5,250 nt of DNA from an uncultured Thalassolituus sp. (GTDB lineage: Bacteria; Pseudomonadota; Gammaproteobacteria; Pseudomonadales; Oceanobacteraceae), in NCBI GenBank assembly GCA_913054055.1, contig CAJXIT010000261.1, forward strand, positions 1 through 5,250, read 5' to 3'. Under the pieces are notes generated by a model. That model ran no database searches and was not told where the DNA came from. It saw nothing but the letters and a program-made list of their open reading frames with translations. Position numbers and translations under genes: made by a program. Below, piece after piece: positions 1-5,250 of this stretch. Numbering within the stretch: the first letter of the stretch is position 1; each line of letters starts with the position of its first letter.

Positions 1-170
1 TTCAAGGAACCAATGACGGCACAGTAGACTACAAACATAATATGGAAGTACTTAAGGATAAATTCACAGGATTTGACGTAACTTACGTAGAGGAAGGTAG
101 GCATCAATTGGTGAATGAAGAACAGGATAAGTTAAAGCAGGTTTTGGCTCGCTTGGGGCCCCTCATTTAA
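1..170 (+). CDS. Alpha/beta hydrolase (lysophospholipase/S33-like), C-terminal fragment
   Basis: Partial gene, open at the left edge; the frame starts with the codon at base 3 and ends with TAA at 168-170, giving 55 visible residues. The fragment reads QGTNDGTVDY, then a helix-like stretch (HNMEVLKDKF), a beta strand (FDVTYVEEG) and RHQLVNEE. This matches the end of alpha/beta hydrolases of the serine aminopeptidase S33/lysophospholipase type, where the Asp of the 'G-x-x-D-x-x-V' turn (here residue 5) is the catalytic acid and the His of the RHQL segment (residue 34) is the catalytic base. The nucleophile serine would lie outside the window. The likely role is hydrolysis of a lipid or other ester in the cytoplasm, but the substrate cannot be read from this piece. 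The 3' end has no U-tract terminator, so read-through into the next operon is possible. Family assignment is fairly secure, exact function is not. Confidence 0.8.
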   Translation, partial: QGTNDGTVDYKHNMEVLKDKFTGFDVTYVEEGRHQLVNEEQDKLKQVLARLGPLI

Positions 171-178
171 CCTGCTTT
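134..178. repeat. 10-bp perfect inverted repeat around the hydrolase stop codon
   Basis: The arm AAAGCAGGTT at 134-143 is exactly complementary to AACCTGCTTT at 169-178, separated by 25 bases that include the last hydrolase codons. The second arm overlaps the TAA stop. No run of T follows on either strand, so it does not look like a classical intrinsic terminator. It could be a 3'-end mRNA stem or chance. Confidence 0.35.
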
Positions 179-227
179 GGATGTGATCTCATCCCCTCGT
201 CGCGCTGGCGATTCTGCATAATACTGG

Positions 228-257
228 TTAAACTGCTGCCCACTAATAAAAAATAAT
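228..257 (+). promoter_or_regulatory. Weak candidate sigma70 promoter for the lipoprotein operon
   Basis: The gap between the hydrolase stop and the first lipoprotein gene has an AT-rich block. AATAAT at 252-257 is one base off the -10 consensus. TTAAAC at 228-233 is a poor -35 match 18 bases upstream. A promoter is expected somewhere in this gap because it precedes the first gene of an apparent operon, but these exact boxes are only a guess. No clear operator palindrome was seen beside them. Confidence 0.2.
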
Positions 258-312
258 AAATACAGACACTTTTTGTAAGTCGCTGGACTGAGATTAATGT
301 GATCTGGCTAAT

Positions 313-316
313 GGAG
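313..316 (+). promoter_or_regulatory. Shine-Dalgarno GGAG deciding the start of the COG3014-family gene
   Basis: GGAG lies nine bases before ATG 326 and overlaps the in-frame upstream ATG at 311. Neither ATG 311 nor GTG 299 has an equally good site; GTG 299 has only a GAG at 290-292. Starting at 326 also gives a standard-length lipoprotein signal (MFSPIRVLALVIF... with the cysteine at residue 20), whereas the longer forms add an acidic, unhelpful N-terminus. Confidence 0.6.
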
Positions 317-325
317 TTTGGCAAA

Positions 326-2047
326 ATGTTTAGTCCAATTAGGGTGCTCGCCCTAGTCATTTTCACCGTTTACTTATCTGGTTGTGCCACCTATGGCCAA
401 GATGTACGTAAAGGCTTGCAGTTGGTACAGCAGGGGCAATACCCTGAAGCGGCAAAAGCGCTAGAAGGTGCATTAGACCCTAAAGGAGATGATCGACTTT
501 TATATTACACAGAGCTGGGCGTGGTTTATCACCTGGCCGGGGATTATGAAAAATCCAACCGCTTATTAACTTCCGCTGAGCGCATTGCCGAAGACCTTTA
601 CACCAAGCGAGTCTCTGATTTGCTTACCACAGCCATGACTAACCCTCGCATGGGACCTTACCGCGCTGCAGATTTTGAGCGCGTATTCATTAATTATTAC
701 AAAGCTCTTAACTATTTTATGTTGGCATCCAATACCGACTCTAAGTCGGCCAAAGCCGATGCGTTAGAAGGGGCTCGTGTGGAAAGTCGTCGCATGGATA
801 TGGTGTTATCCAGTATTGAATATGAGAAAGGCAGCTACGAAGAACAAGCGGATCGTGAAAAATCCATGTTCAGTAAGCTCATGCGTGTATTTGATAAGTT
901 AACCGGCGAAATCATAGATAAGGATAAAATTGTTTACCGTAATGATGCCTTTGGTCATTACTTAGCAGGCACTATTTATGAGCAACATAAAGAATACGAC
1001 GATGCTCGTGTGGCATATCAAAAAGCCGCAACCTTGTATGAAGGTGGCTATCAGAGCCAATACGATTTAGACAAGTCTATGACTGAACAGGCTTGGTTTG
1101 ACACCATTCGCATGATGCAAAAAGCAGGCGGGTGGAATAATCAATGGCCTAAGCTAAGCCAGAAAAAATTAAGTAAAGCCAAGCGCACAGAATTAAGAGC
1201 CTTTAATAATAAAGGTCATCTATTGGTGATCGAGCATGTGGGTATGGTGCCAGAGCGTGAAGAGATGAATATGATTCTTCATGCGGATGCCAATACCCGC
1301 CAGGTCGTGGTATCCCCTGTTTTATCTGGAAACCCGAAAACTCAGCTTGATCAGCGCTTTTGGTTCTTTGCTTTATATGCAGATAAAGGCATCAGTGATG
1401 TATTAAGTGCCGCCTATGAGAATCGTATGGGGCCAGCTTTGATGCAGTTTGGTTTGACCAAACGTGAGTATTTAGGCCCTTTGTGGGACGTGGCTGATGG
1501 ATTGGGTGTCATTGATGTGATGAAACAAGGCATGCGTATTACGGTCCCTTATTATGGGGTAACCTCAATGCAATTACCGAAAGAATCAAAGCTCTCCATT
1601 GGTAGCGAAAAGTACTCAATGATGGTGAGCCAATCCTTGACCCATATTGCAGTGCAGCAGCAGCTGTTAGCGGCAAGTGGAGACTTACAAGAGTCTATGG
1701 CACGTGAAGCATTTAAAGGATTAACCACGGCAAAGGTGGCTTCACTAGGAGGAGACTCAAACTCTCAAGCTGGGGCAATCTTAGGCCTGTTGGGTAAAAT
1801 CACCACGGCTGCCACCGCCAGCGCTGAGACCCGTAACTGGCTGTCTTTACCGGGACAGATTAAAGTGAAGCGGATCCCATTGGATGCAGGCATGCATACT
1901 GTGAATCTAAGTAGCAAGCTGGCGAATGGTGCGGTGAGCAATCACACTAAAGATGTAAAAATTGAGAAAGGGCAGATGGCTGTGTGGAAGGTACGTTCTT
2001 TTCCACAAAATGCATCAACCAATATCCAGCAAACTGCGCTAAAATAG
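326..2047 (+). CDS. TPR-containing outer-membrane lipoprotein, COG3014 family
   Basis: Predicted lipoprotein of about 573 residues. The signal peptide MFSPIRVLALVIFTVYLSGC ends in a lipobox with the acylated cysteine at residue 20; Ala at +2 predicts Lol sorting to the outer membrane. Residues ~32-82 form a TPR-like helical pair (GQYPEAAKALEGAL, then LGVVYHLAGDYEKSNRLL). A family hallmark follows at ~106-131 (NPRMGPYRAADFERVF, then NYYKALNYF). A second TPR-like unit sits at ~207-241 (YLAGTIYEQHKEYDDARVAY). The C-terminal half looks beta-rich, with the hallmark ETRNWLSLPGQIKVKR near 502-517 and a strand-rich end. The family is uncharacterised; TPRs suggest a protein-binding scaffold in the periplasm. 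It is the first gene of three, 32 bases ahead of the LpoB-like gene, which points to co-transcription. In-frame starts at 299 (GTG) and 311 (ATG) are possible, but 326 has the best ribosome site. Recognition is from memory of family motifs, not from a search. Confidence 0.85.
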   Translation: MFSPIRVLALVIFTVYLSGCATYGQDVRKGLQLVQQGQYPEAAKALEGALDPKGDDRLLYYTELGVVYHLAGDYEKSNRLLTSAERIAEDLYTKRVSDLLTTAMTNPRMGPYRAADFERVFINYYKALNYFMLASNTDSKSAKADALEGARVESRRMDMVLSSIEYEKGSYEEQADREKSMFSKLMRVFDKLTGEIIDKDKIVYRNDAFGHYLAGTIYEQHKEYDDARVAYQKAATLYEGGYQSQYDLDKSMTEQAWFDTIRMMQKAGGWNNQWPKLSQKKLSKAKRTELRAFNNKGHLLVIEHVGMVPEREEMNMILHADANTRQVVVSPVLSGNPKTQLDQRFWFFALYADKGISDVLSAAYENRMGPALMQFGLTKREYLGPLWDVADGLGVIDVMKQGMRITVPYYGVTSMQLPKESKLSIGSEKYSMMVSQSLTHIAVQQQLLAASGDLQESMAREAFKGLTTAKVASLGGDSNSQAGAILGLLGKITTAATASAETRNWLSLPGQIKVKRIPLDAGMHTVNLSSKLANGAVSNHTKDVKIEKGQMAVWKVRSFPQNASTNIQQTALK

Positions 2048-2063
2048 ATTAAATACATAGAAT

Positions 2064-2070
2064 GAGAAGG
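2064..2070 (+). promoter_or_regulatory. Shine-Dalgarno GAGAAGG deciding the start of the LpoB-like gene
   Basis: GAGAAGG ends nine bases before ATG 2080. The upstream in-frame ATG at 2062 overlaps this site and would add MRRNIF before the MKRVV signal peptide start, so 2080 is the better start. Confidence 0.65.
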
Positions 2071-2079
2071 AACATATTC

Positions 2080-2682
2080 ATGAAAAGAGTTGTAAGTTTT
2101 GCCATTGTTGCCAGCTTAACTGCAGGTATGTTGACCGCGTGTGGCGGTACTCGTGTGAGCCGTGTGGACGCGGGTCAAGAGATCGCTTTAACTGACAAGT
2201 GGAATGATAAAGATTCATCATTAGTTAGTGAAGAAATGGTCGGTGACATGTTGTCATTCCCATGGATTCGTAATTTCAAAGCTGATAATGGTGGCGACAG
2301 ACCGACTGTGATCATTCAGCGTGTACGCAATAAAAGCCATGAACATATTTCTGCAGAGACATTTTTGAATGACCTGAAGCGTGCCATTATTCGCAGCGGT
2401 GATGCTAAGTTTATTGCCAGTGGTGATGAGCGTAATGACATTCGCTCTGAGAGAGCTGACCAAGAACTAAACGCGCGTAATGCAAAAGCCATGGGCAATG
2501 AAACCGCGGCGGACTTTGCACTTTCTGGTTCGATTAATTCTTTTGTAGACCAGGTCGGTGGTGACCGTGTGACCACTTACCAAGTTGATCTTAAGCTTGT
2601 GAATATGGAAAGCAATGAAGAAGTATGGAACGGTCAGAAGAAGTTGAAAAAGTTTCAGGAGAAATCAAGTTACGGCTGGTAG
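2080..2682 (+). CDS. LpoB-family lipoprotein (annotated class: penicillin-binding protein activator LpoB)
   Basis: Lipoprotein of 200 residues. The signal peptide MKRVVSFAIVASLTAGMLTAC has a lipobox LTAC with cysteine 21; Gly at +2 predicts the outer membrane. The mature part fits the LpoB family (COG3417/PF13036): LTDKWNDKDSSLVSEEM at ~37-53, the strand RPTVIIQRVRNKS at ~74-86, FIASGDERNDIR near 112-123, ADFALSGSINSF, YQVDLKLVNMESNEEVWNG, and a C-terminal KSSYGW. In E. coli, LpoB binds the UB2H domain of PBP1b from the outer membrane and stimulates peptidoglycan synthesis. Here no proline-rich linker separates the cysteine from the domain, and the gene sits between two other lipoprotein genes instead of the nagZ region, so PBP1b activation is uncertain. 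It starts 32 bases after the COG3014-family gene and ends 42 bases before the LPP20 gene, consistent with one operon. Family membership is secure; function is inferred. Confidence 0.88.
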   Translation: MKRVVSFAIVASLTAGMLTACGGTRVSRVDAGQEIALTDKWNDKDSSLVSEEMVGDMLSFPWIRNFKADNGGDRPTVIIQRVRNKSHEHISAETFLNDLKRAIIRSGDAKFIASGDERNDIRSERADQELNARNAKAMGNETAADFALSGSINSFVDQVGGDRVTTYQVDLKLVNMESNEEVWNGQKKLKKFQEKSSYGW

Positions 2683-2724
2683 GCCATCACTTAATTTTTC
2701 GCGTTTAAATACTGAGGTCAATCA

Positions 2725-3756
2725 ATGAAAACTAAACTCATAGTGACCACACTAGCGGCAAGCCTTGTGCTTGCCGCTTGTGGTTCTAATCCCACTAAAT
2801 CAGGCTCGCACTCTGCCGGTAAGCCAGATTGGATTGTGAATGAACCAGTGGCATCTGGGCATGTGTATGGTGTGGGAAGTGCGCCCGTGTATGTGGATGA
2901 AGCCAAAGCCATTCAGCAGGCACAAGATGCGGCCAGAGTGACTATGGTGCAAAAGTTAAAGGTCACGATTACAGGCTCTTTTAGCCAAGACACTCAAGAG
3001 TTGCGTCAAACAGGCAAGCAAACTCAGTTGGTAAAAACCGTTCGCAATCAAATTTCTAGCACCATTCCCCAAGCAGAAATTGATAACTTAGATATTCAAG
3101 AAAACTATGTGGATCGTAAAGGCAGAGTGGCCTATAGCCTTGTGCATTTAGACCGTAGAAAGGCCGCCAGTAAATTGCGTCAACGCATTTCAGATTTAGA
3201 CATGCAGGTGGTGGATTTATCTGACAAAGTTTCAACAAATTTGCCTGTGCTTAAGCAATTACAAAACATGGTGCCAGCCCTAAGTTGGATTGAACAGCGC
3301 ACTAAGTTAGCTGAACAACTTCAGCTGATTGATATGAATAATCGCACTGAATATAAAGATGATTCATTAAAAGCAGTGGAAGCCCGTATTCAATCTTTGT
3401 TTGATCGCTTAAATGTCACTTTGACAGCCAGCAATGCTCACGGTCAAGAAATTCGAAGTGGACTAGCAAAAAGTTTAACGGACTTAGGCCTGCGTATTAG
3501 TAATGGCAACGGGGATTTAAATTTTGCTTTTAAAGCGGATTTACGTGAAGTAGAAAAAGGCGGGCGCTTTGTGGTGTTTGCGAATGGTGAAGTGGTTATC
3601 AAAGATGATAACGGTCGGTCTCTGAGTGAATTTAACCAAGAGGCCAAAGGCGTGAGTGGTGCTTCAATGGCACAGGCTAAATATAAGGCCGTGCAATCTT
3701 TAGGTAAAAAACTAGGGAATGAATTAGCGAAGAGTTTAATTAGCAAAATCGATTAA
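2725..3756 (+). CDS. LPP20-family outer-membrane lipoprotein
   Basis: Lipoprotein of 343 residues. The start ATG has GAGG at 2714-2717 with a seven-base spacer. The signal peptide MKTKLIVTTLAASLVLAAC ends in lipobox LAAC with cysteine 19; Gly at +2 predicts the outer membrane. An LPP20-type domain covers ~34-150: PDWI at 34-37, VYGVGSAP near 48-54, a helix DEAKAIQQAQDAAR at 58-71 and a strand AYSLVHLDR at 136-144. A mostly helical middle region (~145-235) follows, then a second alpha/beta domain (~240-343) with LNFAFKADLREV, RFVVFANGEVVI and a terminal helix KAVQSLGKKLGNELAKSL. LPP20 relatives include the Helicobacter antigen Lpp20 and flagellar FlgP, but no flagellar gene is visible here, so a motility role is not supported. 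It is the last gene of the operon, followed after 26 bases by a strong terminator. Function is unknown; a structural or partner-binding role with the two upstream lipoproteins is an inference. Confidence 0.85.
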   Translation: MKTKLIVTTLAASLVLAACGSNPTKSGSHSAGKPDWIVNEPVASGHVYGVGSAPVYVDEAKAIQQAQDAARVTMVQKLKVTITGSFSQDTQELRQTGKQTQLVKTVRNQISSTIPQAEIDNLDIQENYVDRKGRVAYSLVHLDRRKAASKLRQRISDLDMQVVDLSDKVSTNLPVLKQLQNMVPALSWIEQRTKLAEQLQLIDMNNRTEYKDDSLKAVEARIQSLFDRLNVTLTASNAHGQEIRSGLAKSLTDLGLRISNGNGDLNFAFKADLREVEKGGRFVVFANGEVVIKDDNGRSLSEFNQEAKGVSGASMAQAKYKAVQSLGKKLGNELAKSLISKID

Positions 3757-3782
3757 ACTGACGGCGCCTACAACCATCAAAT

Positions 3783-3818
3783 AAAAAAGGCTTAATGGAA
3801 TCCATTAAGCCTTTTTTT
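3783..3818. terminator. Bidirectional rho-independent terminator between convergent genes
   Basis: The stem GGCTTAATGG (3789-3798) pairs perfectly with CCATTAAGCC (3802-3811) around a three-base AAT loop. Six A precede the stem and seven T follow it, so each strand reads hairpin plus U-tract. It lies 26 bases after the LPP20 stop on the + strand and 12 bases after the stop of the - strand regulator, so it can end both transcripts. Confidence 0.92.
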
Positions 3819-3830
3819 GATTCAATTTTA

Positions 3831-5250
3831 TTAACTGGCTACATCTGGGTAAAGTAAGCGGATGCGTTGGAAGTCTTCCATTAACGTTAAAGCATGCTCA
3901 GTGAGGTCTGGGTCAAGAGAGACCCCTTTTTCTGATTTAAGGATATTGACCACTTCTTCAGGCCTGAAGGCTGGGCGGTAGTTTTTATGACTGCCTAGCG
4001 CATCGATCATATCCACAATGCCAATAATACGGGCGCTTAAATCAGTTTCTTCACCTTTTAGTCCTTTCGGGTAACCGGTTCCGTTCCAGCGCTCATGATG
4101 TTGTGCGGCCATGATGCTGGCAATTTTTAATACTGGGCGTTTCGATTTACCCAAAATAGTGGCCCCGATTTCAGTATGGGGCTTCATAGCTTGGCGGTCT
4201 TCTTCGGTAAACAGTCCTTGTTTCGTGAGTACGGCATCGTCAATACCAATGGTGCCAATGTCATGTAAGGGGGCCGCTAATTTAATGCGTTCACACATGC
4301 CTTCATTGATACCTGCCGCTTTAGCAAGTAAATACGCCATTTTGCTAATACGACGAACATGATTACTTTCATCGGGAATCCGTTTTTCAATGGTTTCACT
4401 TAAAATGTAAACAAGCTCCTGCCGAGATTTTTGCATTTTATCTTTGTTATGCAAGTTGTGGTGGGTAATGGCCACACAACGAGTATAGATGTCTAATAAA
4501 TGCTGCCCCATGCGATCTAAAGGTGCGTTTGGTTTTACATACAACAAGTTTTCACCCACGGTTTCTGTGTTGTAATAACCAACAAATACATTGTCTTCAT
4601 ATAGGCCGTGATGAATGGTTTTGGCTTTATCAAAGTAGTCTGTAATTTCATTGGGTAACTTATGGGTGTGAGCCAGCTTATCTTTAACCGATCCAGTGGC
4701 TGCCAATATAGAATATCTTTGGTCTTCTGCTTTTGCTGCAATGGCGTCTAAAGGCGTGTGAGTACATACCGCGTCTGAATCAAGGTTCAGTAAGGTGCCC
4801 ACTTCTTCTAATACTGCGCTAGCAAATATTGGTAATTGATCCGTATCCACAATCTTACTGGTGGCGGCGATCAGATTAAATAACCCTTGGCGGTTAGCCG
4901 CTATGGTTCGAATATCACGAAAGCTTCTAAGCGCGCTATACAATAATGTTTTAAGTTTTGTACTGGTGAGCTCAGTTTTGTTTTTGTAATCATTGATATC
5001 GTATTTAGCAATGACGGTTTCTTCTGGTGCTTGTCCAGGCTGGCCTGTTCTTAGCACTAGGCGAATGTCATCATCTTTTAGCTCTTCGCGAATATATTGA
5101 ACCAGACGTAGACCGGCATCATCGGTTTCCATCACCACATCAATTAGGGCCAGTGCAAAAGGTGCTTGCTCATGCAATATCTCGGTGGCCTCTTTCATGG
5201 AATAAGCATGTACAAGCTCTATGGGGTCATTATCAAATTTACATTGGTTC
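3831..5250 (-). CDS. Response regulator with receiver, DUF3369 and HD-GYP domains (5' end beyond window)
   Basis: Partial gene: the frame stays open to base 5250 (17 further whole codons before the Met at 5198, reading ...NQCKFDNDPIELVHAYS), so that Met is internal. Numbering from it: the rest of a receiver domain, with phospho-acceptor D20 in ALALIDVVM, switch T51 in LRTGQ and probable conserved K74 in DYKNKTEL; a DUF3369 domain at ~90-250; and an HD-GYP domain at ~258-440. Expected metal ligands are present: H280, H312-D313, H341, H367-H368 and D396, with HHERWNGTGYP holding the GYP signature at 375-377. HD-GYP proteins typically hydrolyse cyclic-di-GMP in the cytoplasm; the receiver implies control by a partner histidine kinase, not visible here. 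The motif reads HDIGT instead of the usual HDIGK, and Asp stands at -4 from H280, so activity may differ. The gene converges on the lipoprotein operon and shares its terminator. Domain calls are strong; catalytic activity is an inference. Confidence 0.92.
   Translation of the reverse strand, partial: NQCKFDNDPIELVHAYSMKEATEILHEQAPFALALIDVVMETDDAGLRLVQYIREELKDDDIRLVLRTGQPGQAPEETVIAKYDINDYKNKTELTSTKLKTLLYSALRSFRDIRTIAANRQGLFNLIAATSKIVDTDQLPIFASAVLEEVGTLLNLDSDAVCTHTPLDAIAAKAEDQRYSILAATGSVKDKLAHTHKLPNEITDYFDKAKTIHHGLYEDNVFVGYYNTETVGENLLYVKPNAPLDRMGQHLLDIYTRCVAITHHNLHNKDKMQKSRQELVYILSETIEKRIPDESNHVRRISKMAYLLAKAAGINEGMCERIKLAAPLHDIGTIGIDDAVLTKQGLFTEEDRQAMKPHTEIGATILGKSKRPVLKIASIMAAQHHERWNGTGYPKGLKGEETDLSARIIGIVDMIDALGSHKNYRPAFRPEEVVNILKSEKGVSLDPDLTEHALTLMEDFQRIRLLYPDVAS

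Noticed and set aside
197..210. Short hairpin TCGC/GCGA in the first intergenic gap as a terminator
   Set aside because: The stem is only about four base pairs and no T tract follows on either strand.
299..325. Longer N-terminus for the COG3014-family protein from GTG 299 or ATG 311
   Set aside because: The extension lacks a good ribosome site, and the GGAG at 313-316 inside it fits the start at 326, which gives a standard lipoprotein signal.
163..366. 67-codon open frame on the - strand over the first intergenic gap
   Set aside because: It overlaps the signal peptide region of the lipoprotein gene and the hydrolase end, resembles no family I know, and no supporting ribosome site stood out. 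A chance frame is more likely.
2254..2576. Two - strand open frames inside the LpoB-like gene
   Set aside because: Both lie antisense to a well-conserved coding sequence and their translations look like complement shadows, with no recognisable domain.
3444..3746. 100-codon - strand open frame inside the LPP20 gene
   Set aside because: It is antisense to the conserved C-terminal domain and its product has the Leu/Ser/Pro-rich look of a shadow frame.
2080..3756. Flagellar FlgO/FlgP/FlgT-type cluster
   Set aside because: The LPP20 similarity invites it, but no flagellar gene is present, the second gene fits LpoB and not FlgO, and the first fits COG3014 and not FlgT.
4111..4362. 83-codon + strand open frame inside the HD-GYP region
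   Set aside because: It lies opposite the HDIG and GYP motifs of a clear gene, so it is explained by codon constraints on the other strand.

Overview
The window looks like chromosomal DNA from a marine-type gammaproteobacterium, possibly of the Oceanospirillales/Alteromonadales kind. This is inferred from moderate base composition, Gram-negative lipoprotein signals, an LpoB-family protein, and a DUF3369/HD-GYP response regulator. No RNA gene, insertion sequence, CRISPR array or phage gene was seen, and base and codon use look uniform.

Layout: (1) bases 1-170 hold the last 55 codons of an alpha/beta hydrolase whose start lies outside the window. (2) About 155 bases without a gene follow, with a weak candidate promoter. 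(3) Bases 326-3756 hold three closely spaced + strand genes, probably one operon, all encoding predicted outer-membrane lipoproteins: a ~573-residue TPR-containing COG3014-family protein, a ~200-residue LpoB-family protein, and a 343-residue LPP20-family protein. (4) A strong hairpin with A and T tracts at 3783-3818 can terminate transcription from both sides. (5) Bases 3831-5250 on the - strand encode most of a response regulator with receiver, DUF3369 and HD-GYP domains. Its reading frame stays open to the window edge, so the true start is not here.

The lipoprotein trio is the most interesting part. All three have a lipobox cysteine and no Asp at +2, so all should be sent to the inner face of the outer membrane, where they could form a periplasmic assembly. 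The LpoB-like member lacks the proline-rich linker that lets E. coli LpoB reach PBP1b, so the usual 'PBP activator' label may be wrong here. The convergent regulator probably acts in cyclic-di-GMP signalling, but its HD-GYP signature carries Thr where Lys is usual (HDIGT instead of HDIGK). Nothing in the sequence links it functionally to the lipoproteins beyond position.
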